DNA from: Burkholderiales bacterium
GTDB taxonomy: Bacteria; Actinomycetota; Thermoleophilia; Gaiellales; Gaiellaceae
Direction: 5' to 3'
Length of the DNA stretch: 30,725 nt
Assembly (NCBI GenBank): GCA_025935595.1
Contig: JAICUZ010000004.1
Span: forward strand, 1-30,725
In this document: positions 5,093 to 12,833 of the stretch, in pieces
Position numbering within the stretch: the stretch's first letter is position 1
Layout: every line of letters begins with the position of its first letter
Notes under the pieces: model-generated
Told to the model about the DNA's origin: nothing
The model's input: only the letters and a program-made list of their open reading frames with translations
Databases searched by the model: none
Position numbers and translations under genes: made by a program

Positions 5093-7374
5093 AAGTTCCC
5101 GTCTCCTGGCTGCGCGAGTACGTCGAACTGACGTTGCCCGTCGAGGAGCTCGCGCGCCGGCTCGTGTTCACGAGCTGCGAGGTCGACCGCATCGTGCGCC
5201 GCGGCGTCGTCGACGTCGACGGCAACTACGGCCATTTCGTCGTCGGCAAGGTCGTCGAGGCGGCGAAGCATCCGAACGCGGACAAGCTCCAGCTGACGAA
5301 GGTCGACGTCGGCGACGGCGAGCCGCGCTCGATCGTCTGCGGCGCGTGGAACTTCGGCGCCGGCGCCACCGTCGCGGTCGTCACGCCCGGCGCGGTCATG
5401 CCCGGCGACTTCCGGATCGAGCAGCGGAAGCTCCGCGGCGAGGTCTCGGACGGGATGATCCTGTCGGAGCGCGAGCTCGAGCTCGGCACCGACCACGGTG
5501 GCATCATGCTGCTCGCCGACGAGCTCGCAGCCGGCACGCCGCTCGCCGACGTGCTGCCGCTCGGCGACGACATCCTCGAGATCGAGACGCTTTACAACCG
5601 GCCCGACCTGACGTCGATCTACGGGATCGCGCGCGAGGTCGCCGCGCTCACCGGCGCAACCCTCGAGCCGGTTCCCGGCGCCGACCCTGCGCGCGACGGC
5701 GACGAGGCGTTCTCGCTCGCGATCGACGATCTCGACGCGTGCCCGCGCTTCATCGCGCGCGTCTTCCGCGACGTCGCGGTCGGCGACTCGCCCGCGTGGC
5801 TGAAGGGCCGTCTGATGGGTGCCGGCATGCGGCCGATCTCGAACGTCGTCGACATCACCAACTACGTGATGCTCGCGCTCGGCAGCCCGCTGCACGCCTA
5901 CGACGGCGACACGTTGCGCGGCGGGATCGTCGTGCGGCGCGCCGGGCCGAAGGAACAGCTCGTCACTCTCGACGGCACGGCGCGTGAGCTCGACCCGGCC
6001 GACCTCGTGATCGCCGACCACGAGCGCCCGATCGGCCTCGCGGGCGTGATGGGCGGCGAGAACACCGAGGTGTCGGCGACCACCACCTCGGTCGTGCTCG
6101 AGACCGCGAACTTCGAGCCGCTGACGGTGATCCGAAGCGGGGAACGGCACCGGATGCGCTCGGAGGCACAGACGCGGTGGGAGAAGGGTGTCGACCCCGA
6201 AGCCGCCGCGCTCGCAGCCACGTACGCCTCGCAGCTCCTGGTGGAGATCGCAGGCGCGCGTTGGACGGGCGAGACCGAGTTGCGCGCCGAACCGGCGCCG
6301 CCGACCCGGATCGCCTACCGGCCGCAGTACGCGAACGCGACGGTCGGCCTCGAGATCTCGGAGGACGAGCAGCGCGAGCGGCTCGCCCGGCTCGGCTTCC
6401 ACATCACCGACGACTGGGAGGTCACCGTCCCGACGTGGCGCGCGCGCGACGTGCGCCGCGACATCGACGTCGTCGAAGAGGTCGGCCGCTTCCGGCTCGA
6501 GGACGTTCCCGCGACGCTCCCGAGACGGCAGGCGATGTACGGGCGGCTGACCCACGAGCAGCGACTCCGCCGGCTCGTCGCCGACGTGCTCGTCGGCGCC
6601 GGGATGTACGAGGCGTACACCTACTCGCTGCAGCACGACGATCCCGACCCGAACGCGCTCGAGCTGCCCGAGCCGCTCTCGTCGCAGCAGCGTGTCTTGC
6701 GCACGACGCTCGCGACCGGGCTGCTCGGCGCCGCGCAGCACAACCTCGACATGGGGAACGGCGATGTGGCGCTGTTCGAGATCGCGCACGTCTACCTGCC
6801 GCCGGGCCCCGTTCCCGACGAGCATTGGCGCGTCGGCGGGATCGTCCAGGGCGACTACTTCCGGGCGCGCGGCCTGGTCGAAGCGGTGTTCGCCGCGTTG
6901 AACGTCGAGCCGACGTTCACGCGTGCCGACCTCGCGCGCGAGCTCGCTGTCGCAGCGACGGTGCAGTCGGGCTGGGTCGCGACGTACGCGCCCGGCGTCG
7001 GCCCGGAGGGAGAGTGGAGCGCATTCGAGCTCGACCTCGCGGAGCTGTTCGCGCTCGTGCCGGAGCGCGTCACCTACCGCGACGTCATCACGTACCCGCC
7101 CGTACGTCAGGATCTGGCGTTCGTCGTCGACGAGGCCGTGCCGGCCGGCGACCTGATCGCGGCCGCGCGCGAAGCGGCCGGCGAAGAACTGCGGGAGGCG
7201 CGGTTCCTCTCCGACTACCGCGGCGACCAGATTCCCGCCGGCAAGAAGTCGGTCGCGTTCTCGGTCGCGTTCCAGTCGGCCGAGCGAACGCTCTCGGACG
7301 ACGACGCGGCCCGTCTCCGGGCCGCGATCGTCTCCGAGTTGCAGTCGCGCTTCGGCGCGGAGTTGCGTGGCTAA
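5089..7374 (+). CDS. pheT: Phenylalanine--tRNA ligase beta subunit
   Basis: The 761-residue beta subunit, which binds tRNA and holds the editing site that removes Tyr mischarged on tRNA-Phe. It begins MKVPVSWLREYVEL. Next comes the tRNA-binding (EMAP-like) domain with HPNADKLQLTKVDVG and IVCGAWNF, then the B3/B4 editing domain (PISNVVDITNYVMLALGSPLHAYD), the B5 domain, the catalytic-like core (GMYEAYTYS, LRTTLATGLL), and the C-terminal anticodon-binding domain (PPVRQDLAFVVDE, FLSDYRGDQIPAGKKSVAFSVAFQS). It starts with TTG at 5089 in a TTGA overlap with pheS, so the two subunits are translationally coupled. Its TAA stop overlaps the TAG stop of the convergent gene. Confidence 0.97.
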   Translation: MKVPVSWLREYVELTLPVEELARRLVFTSCEVDRIVRRGVVDVDGNYGHFVVGKVVEAAKHPNADKLQLTKVDVGDGEPRSIVCGAWNFGAGATVAVVTPGAVMPGDFRIEQRKLRGEVSDGMILSERELELGTDHGGIMLLADELAAGTPLADVLPLGDDILEIETLYNRPDLTSIYGIAREVAALTGATLEPVPGADPARDGDEAFSLAIDDLDACPRFIARVFRDVAVGDSPAWLKGRLMGAGMRPISNVVDITNYVMLALGSPLHAYDGDTLRGGIVVRRAGPKEQLVTLDGTARELDPADLVIADHERPIGLAGVMGGENTEVSATTTSVVLETANFEPLTVIRSGERHRMRSEAQTRWEKGVDPEAAALAATYASQLLVEIAGARWTGETELRAEPAPPTRIAYRPQYANATVGLEISEDEQRERLARLGFHITDDWEVTVPTWRARDVRRDIDVVEEVGRFRLEDVPATLPRRQAMYGRLTHEQRLRRLVADVLVGAGMYEAYTYSLQHDDPDPNALELPEPLSSQQRVLRTTLATGLLGAAQHNLDMGNGDVALFEIAHVYLPPGPVPDEHWRVGGIVQGDYFRARGLVEAVFAALNVEPTFTRADLARELAVAATVQSGWVATYAPGVGPEGEWSAFELDLAELFALVPERVTYRDVITYPPVRQDLAFVVDEAVPAGDLIAAAREAAGEELREARFLSDYRGDQIPAGKKSVAFSVAFQSAERTLSDDDAARLRAAIVSELQSRFGAELRG

Positions 7375-8348
7375 CGCTTCACGAGCGAGCGCGAGACGAA
7401 CCGGCTCGACGCACGCGACTTGTCGACCGCGCGCAGGGTGACCACGAAGCGGCCCCTCGTGCGGAACCGCGGCGCAGGAACCCAGCTGCGGGTCGCGACG
7501 ACACACCGGTTCGGGGTCACGGTGAAGCGGCGAACGTACGCAAGGACACGAGCCTTGGAGTCACGCTCGATGACGGTGACGCCCTTCGGCGCGTCGTCGC
7601 ACACGCGGAACCGCGCGTAGACGCGCTTCCCGAGCCGCTTCAGCGACAGGAATGCGATCGTCGGCGCCTTGTTGCCCGCGGTGTGGATGACGGGCAGCGG
7701 CTCGACGACGTCGCTCGGCGTCGAGCGACGGGTCGTCGCGCCCGCGGCGTTCCTCGCCGTCACGTCGACGCGCAGCGTTCCGGACGTATCGGCAAACCGG
7801 ACGCCGTACGTCTTGCCGGTCGCGCCGGGGATGCCGACGCACGAGGCGGCGAAGTGATCGCACTGCACCCACTGGTAGCGGTACGACGTGGGCGAGTTCG
7901 TCCACGTGCCGTTCTCCGCCGTCAGCGTGCTGCCGACGATCGCGTCGCCGGAGACGGACGGGCGAACCGTGTTCACCGGAGCGCCGGTGGCCGGCACGAC
8001 CGCAGTGAGATCCGAGCTCGCGGTGCCCTTGCCGTCAGCGTTCAACGCGTTCACCTGTGCGCGCAGGCGCATGCCGCCGTCGGCCTGCCGCACGACATAG
8101 GACTGTCCGACGCCGTTCGCGATGTCGGTACAGGAAGTCGCCGACAAGCACCGCTGCCACTGGTAGGTGTAGTTCGTCGGGCTGTTCGACCACGTGCCGT
8201 TCGAGACGGTCAGCGTGCTGCCGACCTTGGCGACACCGGTGATCGTCGGCGCCGCTGAATTGACCGGCGCGGCCGCGGACGCGATCGAAGCGAGGACCAG
8301 CCCCGCGACGAGCGTGCCGAGCAGCGCCGGAACGAGACGGTTCCTCAT
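7371..8348 (-). CDS. Secreted protein with two Ig-like modules
   Basis: A 325-residue exported protein of unknown role. Residues 1-26 are a Sec signal peptide (basic start, hydrophobic core LVPALLGTLVAGLVLAS, cleavage after ASA). Two modules of about 95 residues follow, each with PxIxGxAxVGSTLTxxNGTWxNSPTxYxYQWxxC, then a second Cys (pairs CLSATSC and CDHFAASC) and a closing strand such as LRVDVTARNAAG. This architecture is very common in surface proteins of Thermoleophilia. The C-terminal 110 residues form a basic domain (LKRLGKRVYARFRVCDD, RFVVTLRAVDKS). The ATG at 8348 follows an AGGG-type ribosome-binding site. A role in the envelope or adhesion is only an inference. Confidence 0.85.
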   Translation of the reverse strand: MRNRLVPALLGTLVAGLVLASIASAAAPVNSAAPTITGVAKVGSTLTVSNGTWSNSPTNYTYQWQRCLSATSCTDIANGVGQSYVVRQADGGMRLRAQVNALNADGKGTASSDLTAVVPATGAPVNTVRPSVSGDAIVGSTLTAENGTWTNSPTSYRYQWVQCDHFAASCVGIPGATGKTYGVRFADTSGTLRVDVTARNAAGATTRRSTPSDVVEPLPVIHTAGNKAPTIAFLSLKRLGKRVYARFRVCDDAPKGVTVIERDSKARVLAYVRRFTVTPNRCVVATRSWVPAPRFRTRGRFVVTLRAVDKSRASSRFVSRSLVKR

Positions 8349-8452
8349 TGTTCCCTGCCCCTTCCGTTTCGTGGATACATCTGCGCTTGTGCCCGGGTAC
8401 AACGGGCGCCAATACGATTTGGAAACGGGCTTTGCCAGACGCTTACGCGGGG

Positions 8453-9370
8453 CTAACGCGTTCGTCTTGCGGGTCTCGTCAAACCTGCGTGTTCCCCACC
8501 GGCCGCGTGGATGTCGGCTTGTCGATCGAGCTCCGAGTTGAGCTCGGCGCCGAACAGGATCGACCAGGCGGTGTAGTTCAGCCAGAGGAGCAGCACGACG
8601 CCGCCGGCGAGCGCGCCGTACGTCTTCGAGTAGGAGTTCGAGAAGGCGGTGTAAAGCGCGAACAGCCCGCTGAGCGCGATCCACGCCAGCCCGCCGACCA
8701 CCGATCCCGGCGTCAACCACTGCCAGCGACGATGATCGATGTTCGGCGCCAGGTAGTAGACGAACGCGAAGAAGAGGAGAACTGCGACGAACGCGAGCGG
8801 CCAGCGCGCGAGGTTCCAGACCCACGTGAACGCACCGCCGAAACGCGCCTTGGTGGCGATCGCGTCTCCGAGCGTCCCGCCGAGAACGATCAGCAGGAGC
8901 ATCCCGGCCGTCGCGACGCCCGTCGCCACGACGAGCACGATCGAGATCAGGCGCAGCTTCCAGAAGGGGCGCGTCTCGGTGCGTTCGTACGCGCGGTTGA
9001 CCGCCTTCACGACCGAGCCCATCGCGCCGGACGCCGCCCAGACGGCGCCGAAGATCCCGACGACGAACGCGACGACCGATCCCCCGCCGCTCGAGTCGTG
9101 CTGGAACGTCTGGATGAGATCCGTCACCGCTTTGGGGGCGACGGGATCGAGGAAGCGCTGCAGCGTGTCGTACGCACCGACCAGGTCGAGCAACCCGACG
9201 AGTGCGACCACGGCGGGAAAGAACGCGAGCAAGGCGCTGTACGCGACCTGCTGCGACAGTCCCATGCAGTCGTCGGCAAGGAAGCTCTTGAACGTGCGCT
9301 TGACGACCGTGATCCATTCGGCGTGCGTCAGCCGCTGCGGGGTCGGCGGCGCGTGCCCGACACGGCTCAA
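8453..9370 (-). CDS. YihY/BrkB-family inner-membrane protein
   Basis: A 305-residue integral membrane protein of the YihY (formerly RNase BN-annotated, BrkB-like) family, whose biochemical role is unsettled. Diagnostic parts are LADDCMGLSQQVAYSALLAFFPAVVALVGLLDLVG near the N-terminus, VVAFVVGIFGAVWAASGAMGSVVKAVNRAYER in the middle, and ALYTAFSNSYSKTYGALAGGVVLLLWLNYTAWSILFGAELNSE near the end (each quoted here in part from the frame). About six membrane segments are visible. It begins with TTG at 9370 in a TTGA overlap with the upstream gene, and ends a run of five small membrane genes. The length matches the family. Confidence 0.9.
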   Translation of the reverse strand: MSRVGHAPPTPQRLTHAEWITVVKRTFKSFLADDCMGLSQQVAYSALLAFFPAVVALVGLLDLVGAYDTLQRFLDPVAPKAVTDLIQTFQHDSSGGGSVVAFVVGIFGAVWAASGAMGSVVKAVNRAYERTETRPFWKLRLISIVLVVATGVATAGMLLLIVLGGTLGDAIATKARFGGAFTWVWNLARWPLAFVAVLLFFAFVYYLAPNIDHRRWQWLTPGSVVGGLAWIALSGLFALYTAFSNSYSKTYGALAGGVVLLLWLNYTAWSILFGAELNSELDRQADIHAAGGEHAGLTRPARRTR

Positions 9371-9627
9371 CCGCGGCGGAAGAGCGAGAGCCGGCTGTGG
9401 TTCTCGCGGCCTCGCCGGGCGAAGTACCGGGCCGTCGCCCCGACGCCGCCGGCGAGCACGAAGCCCATCGAGGCGGCGGCGCCGGCGACGAGGGGCAGCT
9501 TCGACTTCAGCTTGCCGCCGATGTCGGCCGCGTCGCCGATCGAGCCGCGCAGCTCGTCGAGCGCCGTCGCGAGCTGTTCGCGTTCGGCGTCGATGTCCTT
9601 CCGGAGCTGTTCCTCGGCGCGTGCCAT
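9367..9627 (-). CDS. Small DUF3618-like membrane protein
   Basis: An 86-residue protein with an amphipathic N-terminal helix (AEEQLRKDIDAEREQLATALDELRG) resembling the actinobacterial DUF3618 signature IexxReeLaxtxdeL. One hydrophobic segment follows (LPLVAGAAASMGFVLAGG), then a short basic tail RYFARRGRENHSRLSLFRRG. The ATG at 9627 shares its first base with the stop of the upstream holin-like gene (TGATG), and the stop overlaps the TTG of the YihY gene. The chain of overlaps argues for a single cotranslated set. Family assignment is tentative. Confidence 0.75.
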   Translation of the reverse strand: MARAEEQLRKDIDAEREQLATALDELRGSIGDAADIGGKLKSKLPLVAGAAASMGFVLAGGVGATARYFARRGRENHSRLSLFRRG

Positions 9628-9998
9628 CAGCTCTTGAGCGCAGCCGTCGTGAGCTTCGCTTCCCGGATCGCCTGCTCGGGAACCGGCGGTGACGCCTTCT
9701 TGATCGCGCCGAGGGCGAGCAGCCCGAGAAGACCCGACAGGAGCAGCAGCGCCAGCGTGACGATCAACAGCGCGAGCCACCACGGGAGGAACGTCGCGAA
9801 GGCGGCAGCGATCGTCGCGAGCGCGAAGCCGAGCATGAAGAGGGCGAGCAGGGCGGCGGCCACGCCGAGCCCGACGCCGACGGCGAACGACGTCGCCTTC
9901 TGCTTCAGCTCGATCGTCGCGAGCCGGAGCTCGAGCTTCGCGACCGAGGACGCATGCTCGGCGACGTTGCGGGCGGCCTCAGAGACGGGGGTGGGCAT
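9627..9998 (-). CDS. Actinobacterial holin-X-type membrane protein
   Basis: A 123-residue membrane protein of the 'phage holin family' (Actino holin X). An N-terminal helix, VSEAARNVAEHASSVAKLELRLATIELKQKA (residues 5-35), precedes two or three long hydrophobic segments between about 37 and 98. The C-terminal tail PPVPEQAIREAKLTTAALKS is polar. Despite the family name, it lies among housekeeping membrane genes with no phage genes nearby, so a cell-envelope function is likelier than lysis. Its first 20 bases overlap the end of the upstream gene; its stop overlaps the next start. Confidence 0.82.
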   Translation of the reverse strand: MPTPVSEAARNVAEHASSVAKLELRLATIELKQKATSFAVGVGLGVAAALLALFMLGFALATIAAAFATFLPWWLALLIVTLALLLLSGLLGLLALGAIKKASPPVPEQAIREAKLTTAALKS

Positions 9999-10332
9999 GA
10001 CCTCTCCAATCGATCGTCTTCGCGAGCAGGTAGCCCGCGGCGAATGCGGCTCCGACGACGAGCCAGGGGCTCGGGCCGCCGCGGCGCTTGTCCTTCGGAG
10101 ACGTCGGCCGGTCGACCTGTGGGCCTGACGGAGCCCGGGGCGCGGGCTCGACGGTTCCTTGCCCCTTGGCCCGCGCTTTCATCAGGCTCGGCTTCAGCTT
10201 GCGGATGAACTCCGGGTCGTCGGCGAACGCGTCGCCGAGCTTGCCCCGCAAGCCGCCGGTGCCCCGTGTTTCGCGGACGAACGCCGCGACTTTGTCCGCG
10301 GCCGTGTCGACTGCTTGATCGGCCTTCGTCAT
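9979..10332 (-). CDS. Small single-span membrane protein, unknown
   Basis: A 117-residue protein without a recognised family. The N-terminus MTKADQAVDTAADKVAAFVRETRG is helical, a Pro/Lys-rich linker lies at about 58-85, and one membrane segment WLVVGAAFAAGYLLAKTI lies at about 90-107 before a short tail. The ATG at 10332 overlaps the stop of the 42-residue gene as ATGA, and its 3' end overlaps the holin-like gene by 20 bases. The layout (helical cytoplasmic head, single span) matches the neighbours and suggests a membrane-associated complex or a shared stress-response role. Confidence 0.7.
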   Translation of the reverse strand: MTKADQAVDTAADKVAAFVRETRGTGGLRGKLGDAFADDPEFIRKLKPSLMKARAKGQGTVEPAPRAPSGPQVDRPTSPKDKRRGGPSPWLVVGAAFAAGYLLAKTIDWRGHAHPRL

Positions 10333-10457
10333 TTCTTCGTCGGCGGATCCTCGCCGGTCGCGACGTGCCACACCTTCGTCGCGAGGCGGCGCGCGATCAT
10401 CGTCGAGGCGGCGCCGAACCCGGCGTAGAGGCCGGTCCACATCGCCTTGCGGAGCAT
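10329..10457 (-). CDS. 42-residue DUF4235-like protein
   Basis: A very short gene starting MLRKAMWTGLYAGFGAA and ending WHVATGEDPPTKK. The pattern of a small hydrophobic stretch, then RRLATKVWHVATGEDPP, matches the core of the actinobacterial DUF4235 family (Trp-Lys/His...ThrGly-xx-ProPro), although that family is usually about twice as long. The TGA stop overlaps the ATG of the next gene as ATGA. It is 19 bases downstream of the amidase stop. The overlap and protein-like composition make it a likely real gene; the function is unknown. Confidence 0.7.
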   Translation of the reverse strand: MLRKAMWTGLYAGFGAASTMIARRLATKVWHVATGEDPPTKK

Positions 10458-10476
10458 GTCGACTCTTTCGCCGTCG

Positions 10477-11832
10477 TCAGTCGGCGGCAAACCTCGGGAG
10501 GCGGTCCGCCCAGGGCCGCGCTCGCTCGATCTGGGCCGCGAGCCGGAACAGCACTGCCTCGCCGGCGGGTGGGCCGATCAGCTGGATCCCGACGGGCAGC
10601 CCGTCGACGTTGCCGAAGGGGACGCTCGCGGCCGGCTGCCCGGTCACATTCACGAGCGGTGTGAACGGCGTCATCCACCCGCCGCGCTCGAACTGCTTCC
10701 ACGGATCGTCCGGCTCGAAGATCCAGCCGATCGGCACGGGCAGCTTCGCCAGCGTCGGCGTCAGCACGACGTCGACGTCGTCCCAGAACGCGACCACGCG
10801 ACGGGCGAGCATCAGGAGGGCCGACGCCGCTTTCGTGTACGCGACGCTCGAGGTCTCGTGCGCGCGGTCGTACAACGCGCGGTTGATCGGCATGAGCAGG
10901 TCGGGATCGAGGTAGGGGTAGAGAGCGGGCGTCAGCTGCCAGATGTGCGCGAAGGTCCAGAGCAGCGACTCGTCGCGCCACGGCGGTGTCGCCTCGACCA
11001 CGTCGTGACCGAGTTCGGCGAGGAAGTCGCCCGCTTCGCGCGCGACTGCGGCGACAGCGGGCTCGACCTCGTACGGCATCGGCGGCTCCACGGTGAGCGC
11101 GATGCGCAGGCGGCCGGGCGCGTTCCCCACCTCCTCGAGGAACGGCCGCTCGGGCGGTGGCGCCCAATGTGCGTCGCCCGGCTCGTAGCCGGCGAGCACG
11201 TCGAGGAAGGCCGCGGCGTCCCGCACGCTCACGGAGATCCCCGCCTGCTGCGACATCTCCAGCGAACCGCTGATGTAGGGCGCGGGAGAGACGCGGCCCC
11301 GCGACGGCTTCAGCCCGAACACGCCGCAGCAGGACGCCGGGATGCGGATGGAGCCGCCGCCGTCGGAGCCGTGCGCGAGCGGCAGGACGCCTGCAGCGAC
11401 GGCGGCAGCTGCGCCGCCGGACGAGCCGCCCGGTGTGCGCGACGTGTCCCACGGATTGCGGCACGCACCGTTGAGCTCGGACTCGGTCACGCACGTGATC
11501 CCGAACTCCGGTGTGTTCGACTTGCCGACGATCGTGAAGCCGGCGTCGCGCATGCGCCGAACGGTCCCCGCGTCGTTCTCGGGGACGTAATCCGCGTATG
11601 CGCGCGATGAGAACGTGGTGCGGATGCCCGCGGTCTCGGTCAGGTCCTTCACGAGCATCGGCACGCCGCGGAACGGCCCGTCCGCCGGCTCGTGGAAGTC
11701 GTAGGCCTCGGTGACGAGGAAGTTGAGCGTCGGGTTCGTCGCCTCGATGCGGGCGATCGCCTGCTCGGCGAGCTCGCGAGGCGAAACCTGGCCGTCGCGC
11801 ACCTGCGCGGCGAGGCCGAGCGCGTCGGTCAG
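10477..11832 (-). CDS. Amidase-signature hydrolase, probable CTG start
   Basis: A 451-residue enzyme of the amidase signature family that hydrolyses an amide bond; the substrate is not predictable. The Ser-cisSer-Lys triad is visible: Lys62 in PMLVKDLTE, Ser137 in TPGGSSGGAAAAVAAG, and nucleophile Ser161 in GSDGGGSIRIPAS, with the 24-residue Ser-Ser spacing usual for the family. The natural N-terminus (TDALGLAAQVRDGQVSPRELAEQAIARIE) begins at a CTG (11832-11830) that overlaps the upstream TGA as CTGA; no ATG, GTG or TTG sits at the expected place, and the next GTG would remove ten residues. The GatA subunit is unlikely since no gatB or gatC is nearby. Confidence 0.88.
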   Translation of the reverse strand: MTDALGLAAQVRDGQVSPRELAEQAIARIEATNPTLNFLVTEAYDFHEPADGPFRGVPMLVKDLTETAGIRTTFSSRAYADYVPENDAGTVRRMRDAGFTIVGKSNTPEFGITCVTESELNGACRNPWDTSRTPGGSSGGAAAAVAAGVLPLAHGSDGGGSIRIPASCCGVFGLKPSRGRVSPAPYISGSLEMSQQAGISVSVRDAAAFLDVLAGYEPGDAHWAPPPERPFLEEVGNAPGRLRIALTVEPPMPYEVEPAVAAVAREAGDFLAELGHDVVEATPPWRDESLLWTFAHIWQLTPALYPYLDPDLLMPINRALYDRAHETSSVAYTKAASALLMLARRVVAFWDDVDVVLTPTLAKLPVPIGWIFEPDDPWKQFERGGWMTPFTPLVNVTGQPAASVPFGNVDGLPVGIQLIGPPAGEAVLFRLAAQIERARPWADRLPRFAAD

Positions 11833-12176
11833 CGCCGCCCCGCGCGTGCGACCCAGGAGGCGAGCCGGCCCACGAGCGTCTCGGGGTGCTCCCGCGGGTT
11901 CTCGTGAATGAGGCCCGGCTCGAGCCGCTCGCCGAGCGCGTCGAACGCACTCCGCCCGAGCGTCAGGTGCACCGTCCCCTCGGTGATCACGCCTACGTGC
12001 TCGGCCGGGACGTACGTCGGCCGCGCGAGCACGGTGGTCGCGACCGCGAGACCGTCGAAGATGTCCGCATCCGAGTCGCCTGTGATCGCCTCGACCTTGC
12101 CGATCTCGCCGCCGTCCGCGTCGACGACGCGCCATCCGGGCTCGATCAGGAGCCACGAGACCGGATCGGCCGTCAC
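11829..12176 (-). CDS. PRC-barrel/DUF2171-like protein
   Basis: A 115-residue soluble protein. Residues 8-75 form a small beta-barrel-like domain: WLLIEPGWRVVDADGGEIGKVEAITGDSDADIFDGLAV, then PTYVPAEHVGVITEGTVHLTLG. This matches the PRC-barrel/DUF2171 pattern (VxxxDGxxIGxVxxxxGD ... IPxxxVxxIxxGxVxL). The C-terminal tail LGERLEPGLIHENPREHPETLVGRLASWVARAGRR is charged. GTG at 12176 overlaps the upstream stop as GTGA, and the stop overlaps the amidase CTG. Such domains often bind membranes or other proteins under stress; here no partner can be named. Confidence 0.7.
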   Translation of the reverse strand: MTADPVSWLLIEPGWRVVDADGGEIGKVEAITGDSDADIFDGLAVATTVLARPTYVPAEHVGVITEGTVHLTLGRSAFDALGERLEPGLIHENPREHPETLVGRLASWVARAGRR

Positions 12177-12808
12177 AGCGTCTTGCCGTTCTCGAGCCAG
12201 ACCGGACCTTGTGTGTCGACATGGCGCGAGCCCGAGATCGCCCGGAGAACCGACACGCTTCCCTGGATCCCGGCCGCGTCGCAACGCTCGAGACAGCGGC
12301 GCGCCATCTCCGGCGAGACGCCGTAGCCCTGCACGCGCGCACAGCGGAAGCGGAGCGCGGCACGCGCGCCGTCGCGGCGCGGGTTGCACTGCACGCAGAG
12401 AACGGAGGCAGGCTCGATGAAGTCGGTCGACGTGAGACTCAGCTCGACGTAGAGGTCGCTCCAGTCGGCGGGCTGTCCCGCGATCGCGCGGTCCCACGAC
12501 TCTGTCAAGGGCGTGATCTCACGCGCCGGCGCATCCTGTTCCTCCGCTTTGGATCCAGAAAGCGAGAGTGCGCCGTTCGGCACGTTTCGCAGCAGCCGCG
12601 TCAGGTTGTCGGGGCTCGTCGCGCTGCCGTCGCGCGCGACCGTGAAGAGAAGCACGGTGGGAGCGGCGCGGTAGGCGCCCGCGGGGCCGAGCATCGCCGC
12701 CGCTCGGTCGGTGGTCGCACGATCCTTCAGTGCGAGCCGCAAGCGCGCCTGCGTCCATCCGCTCGGAAGCTCGGATCCAATGGTTCTCCACTGGTCGGCG
12801 ACACTCAC
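12173..12808 (-). CDS. Conserved-looking hypothetical protein, unknown
   Basis: A 211-residue soluble protein that I do not recognise. It starts MSVADQWRTIGSELPSGWTQARLRLALKD, with an amphipathic helix after it. The middle contains SWDRAIAGQPADWSDLYVELSLTS (about residues 115-138), and the C-terminal half has Cys pairs CVQC and the motif ARRCLERCDAAGI. There is no signal peptide or membrane span. The GTG at 12808 lies 6 bases after TACGCT (12820-12815 on this strand), a leaderless arrangement. It heads the operon that continues through PRC-barrel, amidase and membrane genes. Frame quality and overlaps support a real gene. Confidence 0.7.
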   Translation of the reverse strand: MSVADQWRTIGSELPSGWTQARLRLALKDRATTDRAAAMLGPAGAYRAAPTVLLFTVARDGSATSPDNLTRLLRNVPNGALSLSGSKAEEQDAPAREITPLTESWDRAIAGQPADWSDLYVELSLTSTDFIEPASVLCVQCNPRRDGARAALRFRCARVQGYGVSPEMARRCLERCDAAGIQGSVSVLRAISGSRHVDTQGPVWLENGKTL

Positions 12809-12814
12809 TGCCGG

Positions 12815-12824
12815 AGCGTACACT
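12815..12824. promoter_or_regulatory. Back-to-back -10 elements between divergent genes
   Basis: On the minus strand TACGCT (12820-12815) lies 6 bases before the GTG of the hypothetical gene. On the plus strand TACACT (12819-12824) lies 9 bases before the TTG of the E1 alpha gene. The two hexamers overlap by two bases within a gap of only 25 bases, so polymerases could not occupy both at once. No convincing -35 elements are seen. Confidence 0.45.
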
Positions 12825-12833
12825 CCCGGCACT

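Noticed and set aside
4654..7506. A very long open frame on the minus strand opposite pheS and pheT
   Set aside because: Its composition is Arg/Asp/Glu/Val-rich without any recognisable domain, as expected for the antisense of GC-rich coding DNA; pheS and pheT are certain.
9627..9998. Holin-family gene as sign of a prophage
   Set aside because: No integrase, capsid, tail or lysin genes are near; this family is common in non-phage actinobacterial membrane operons.
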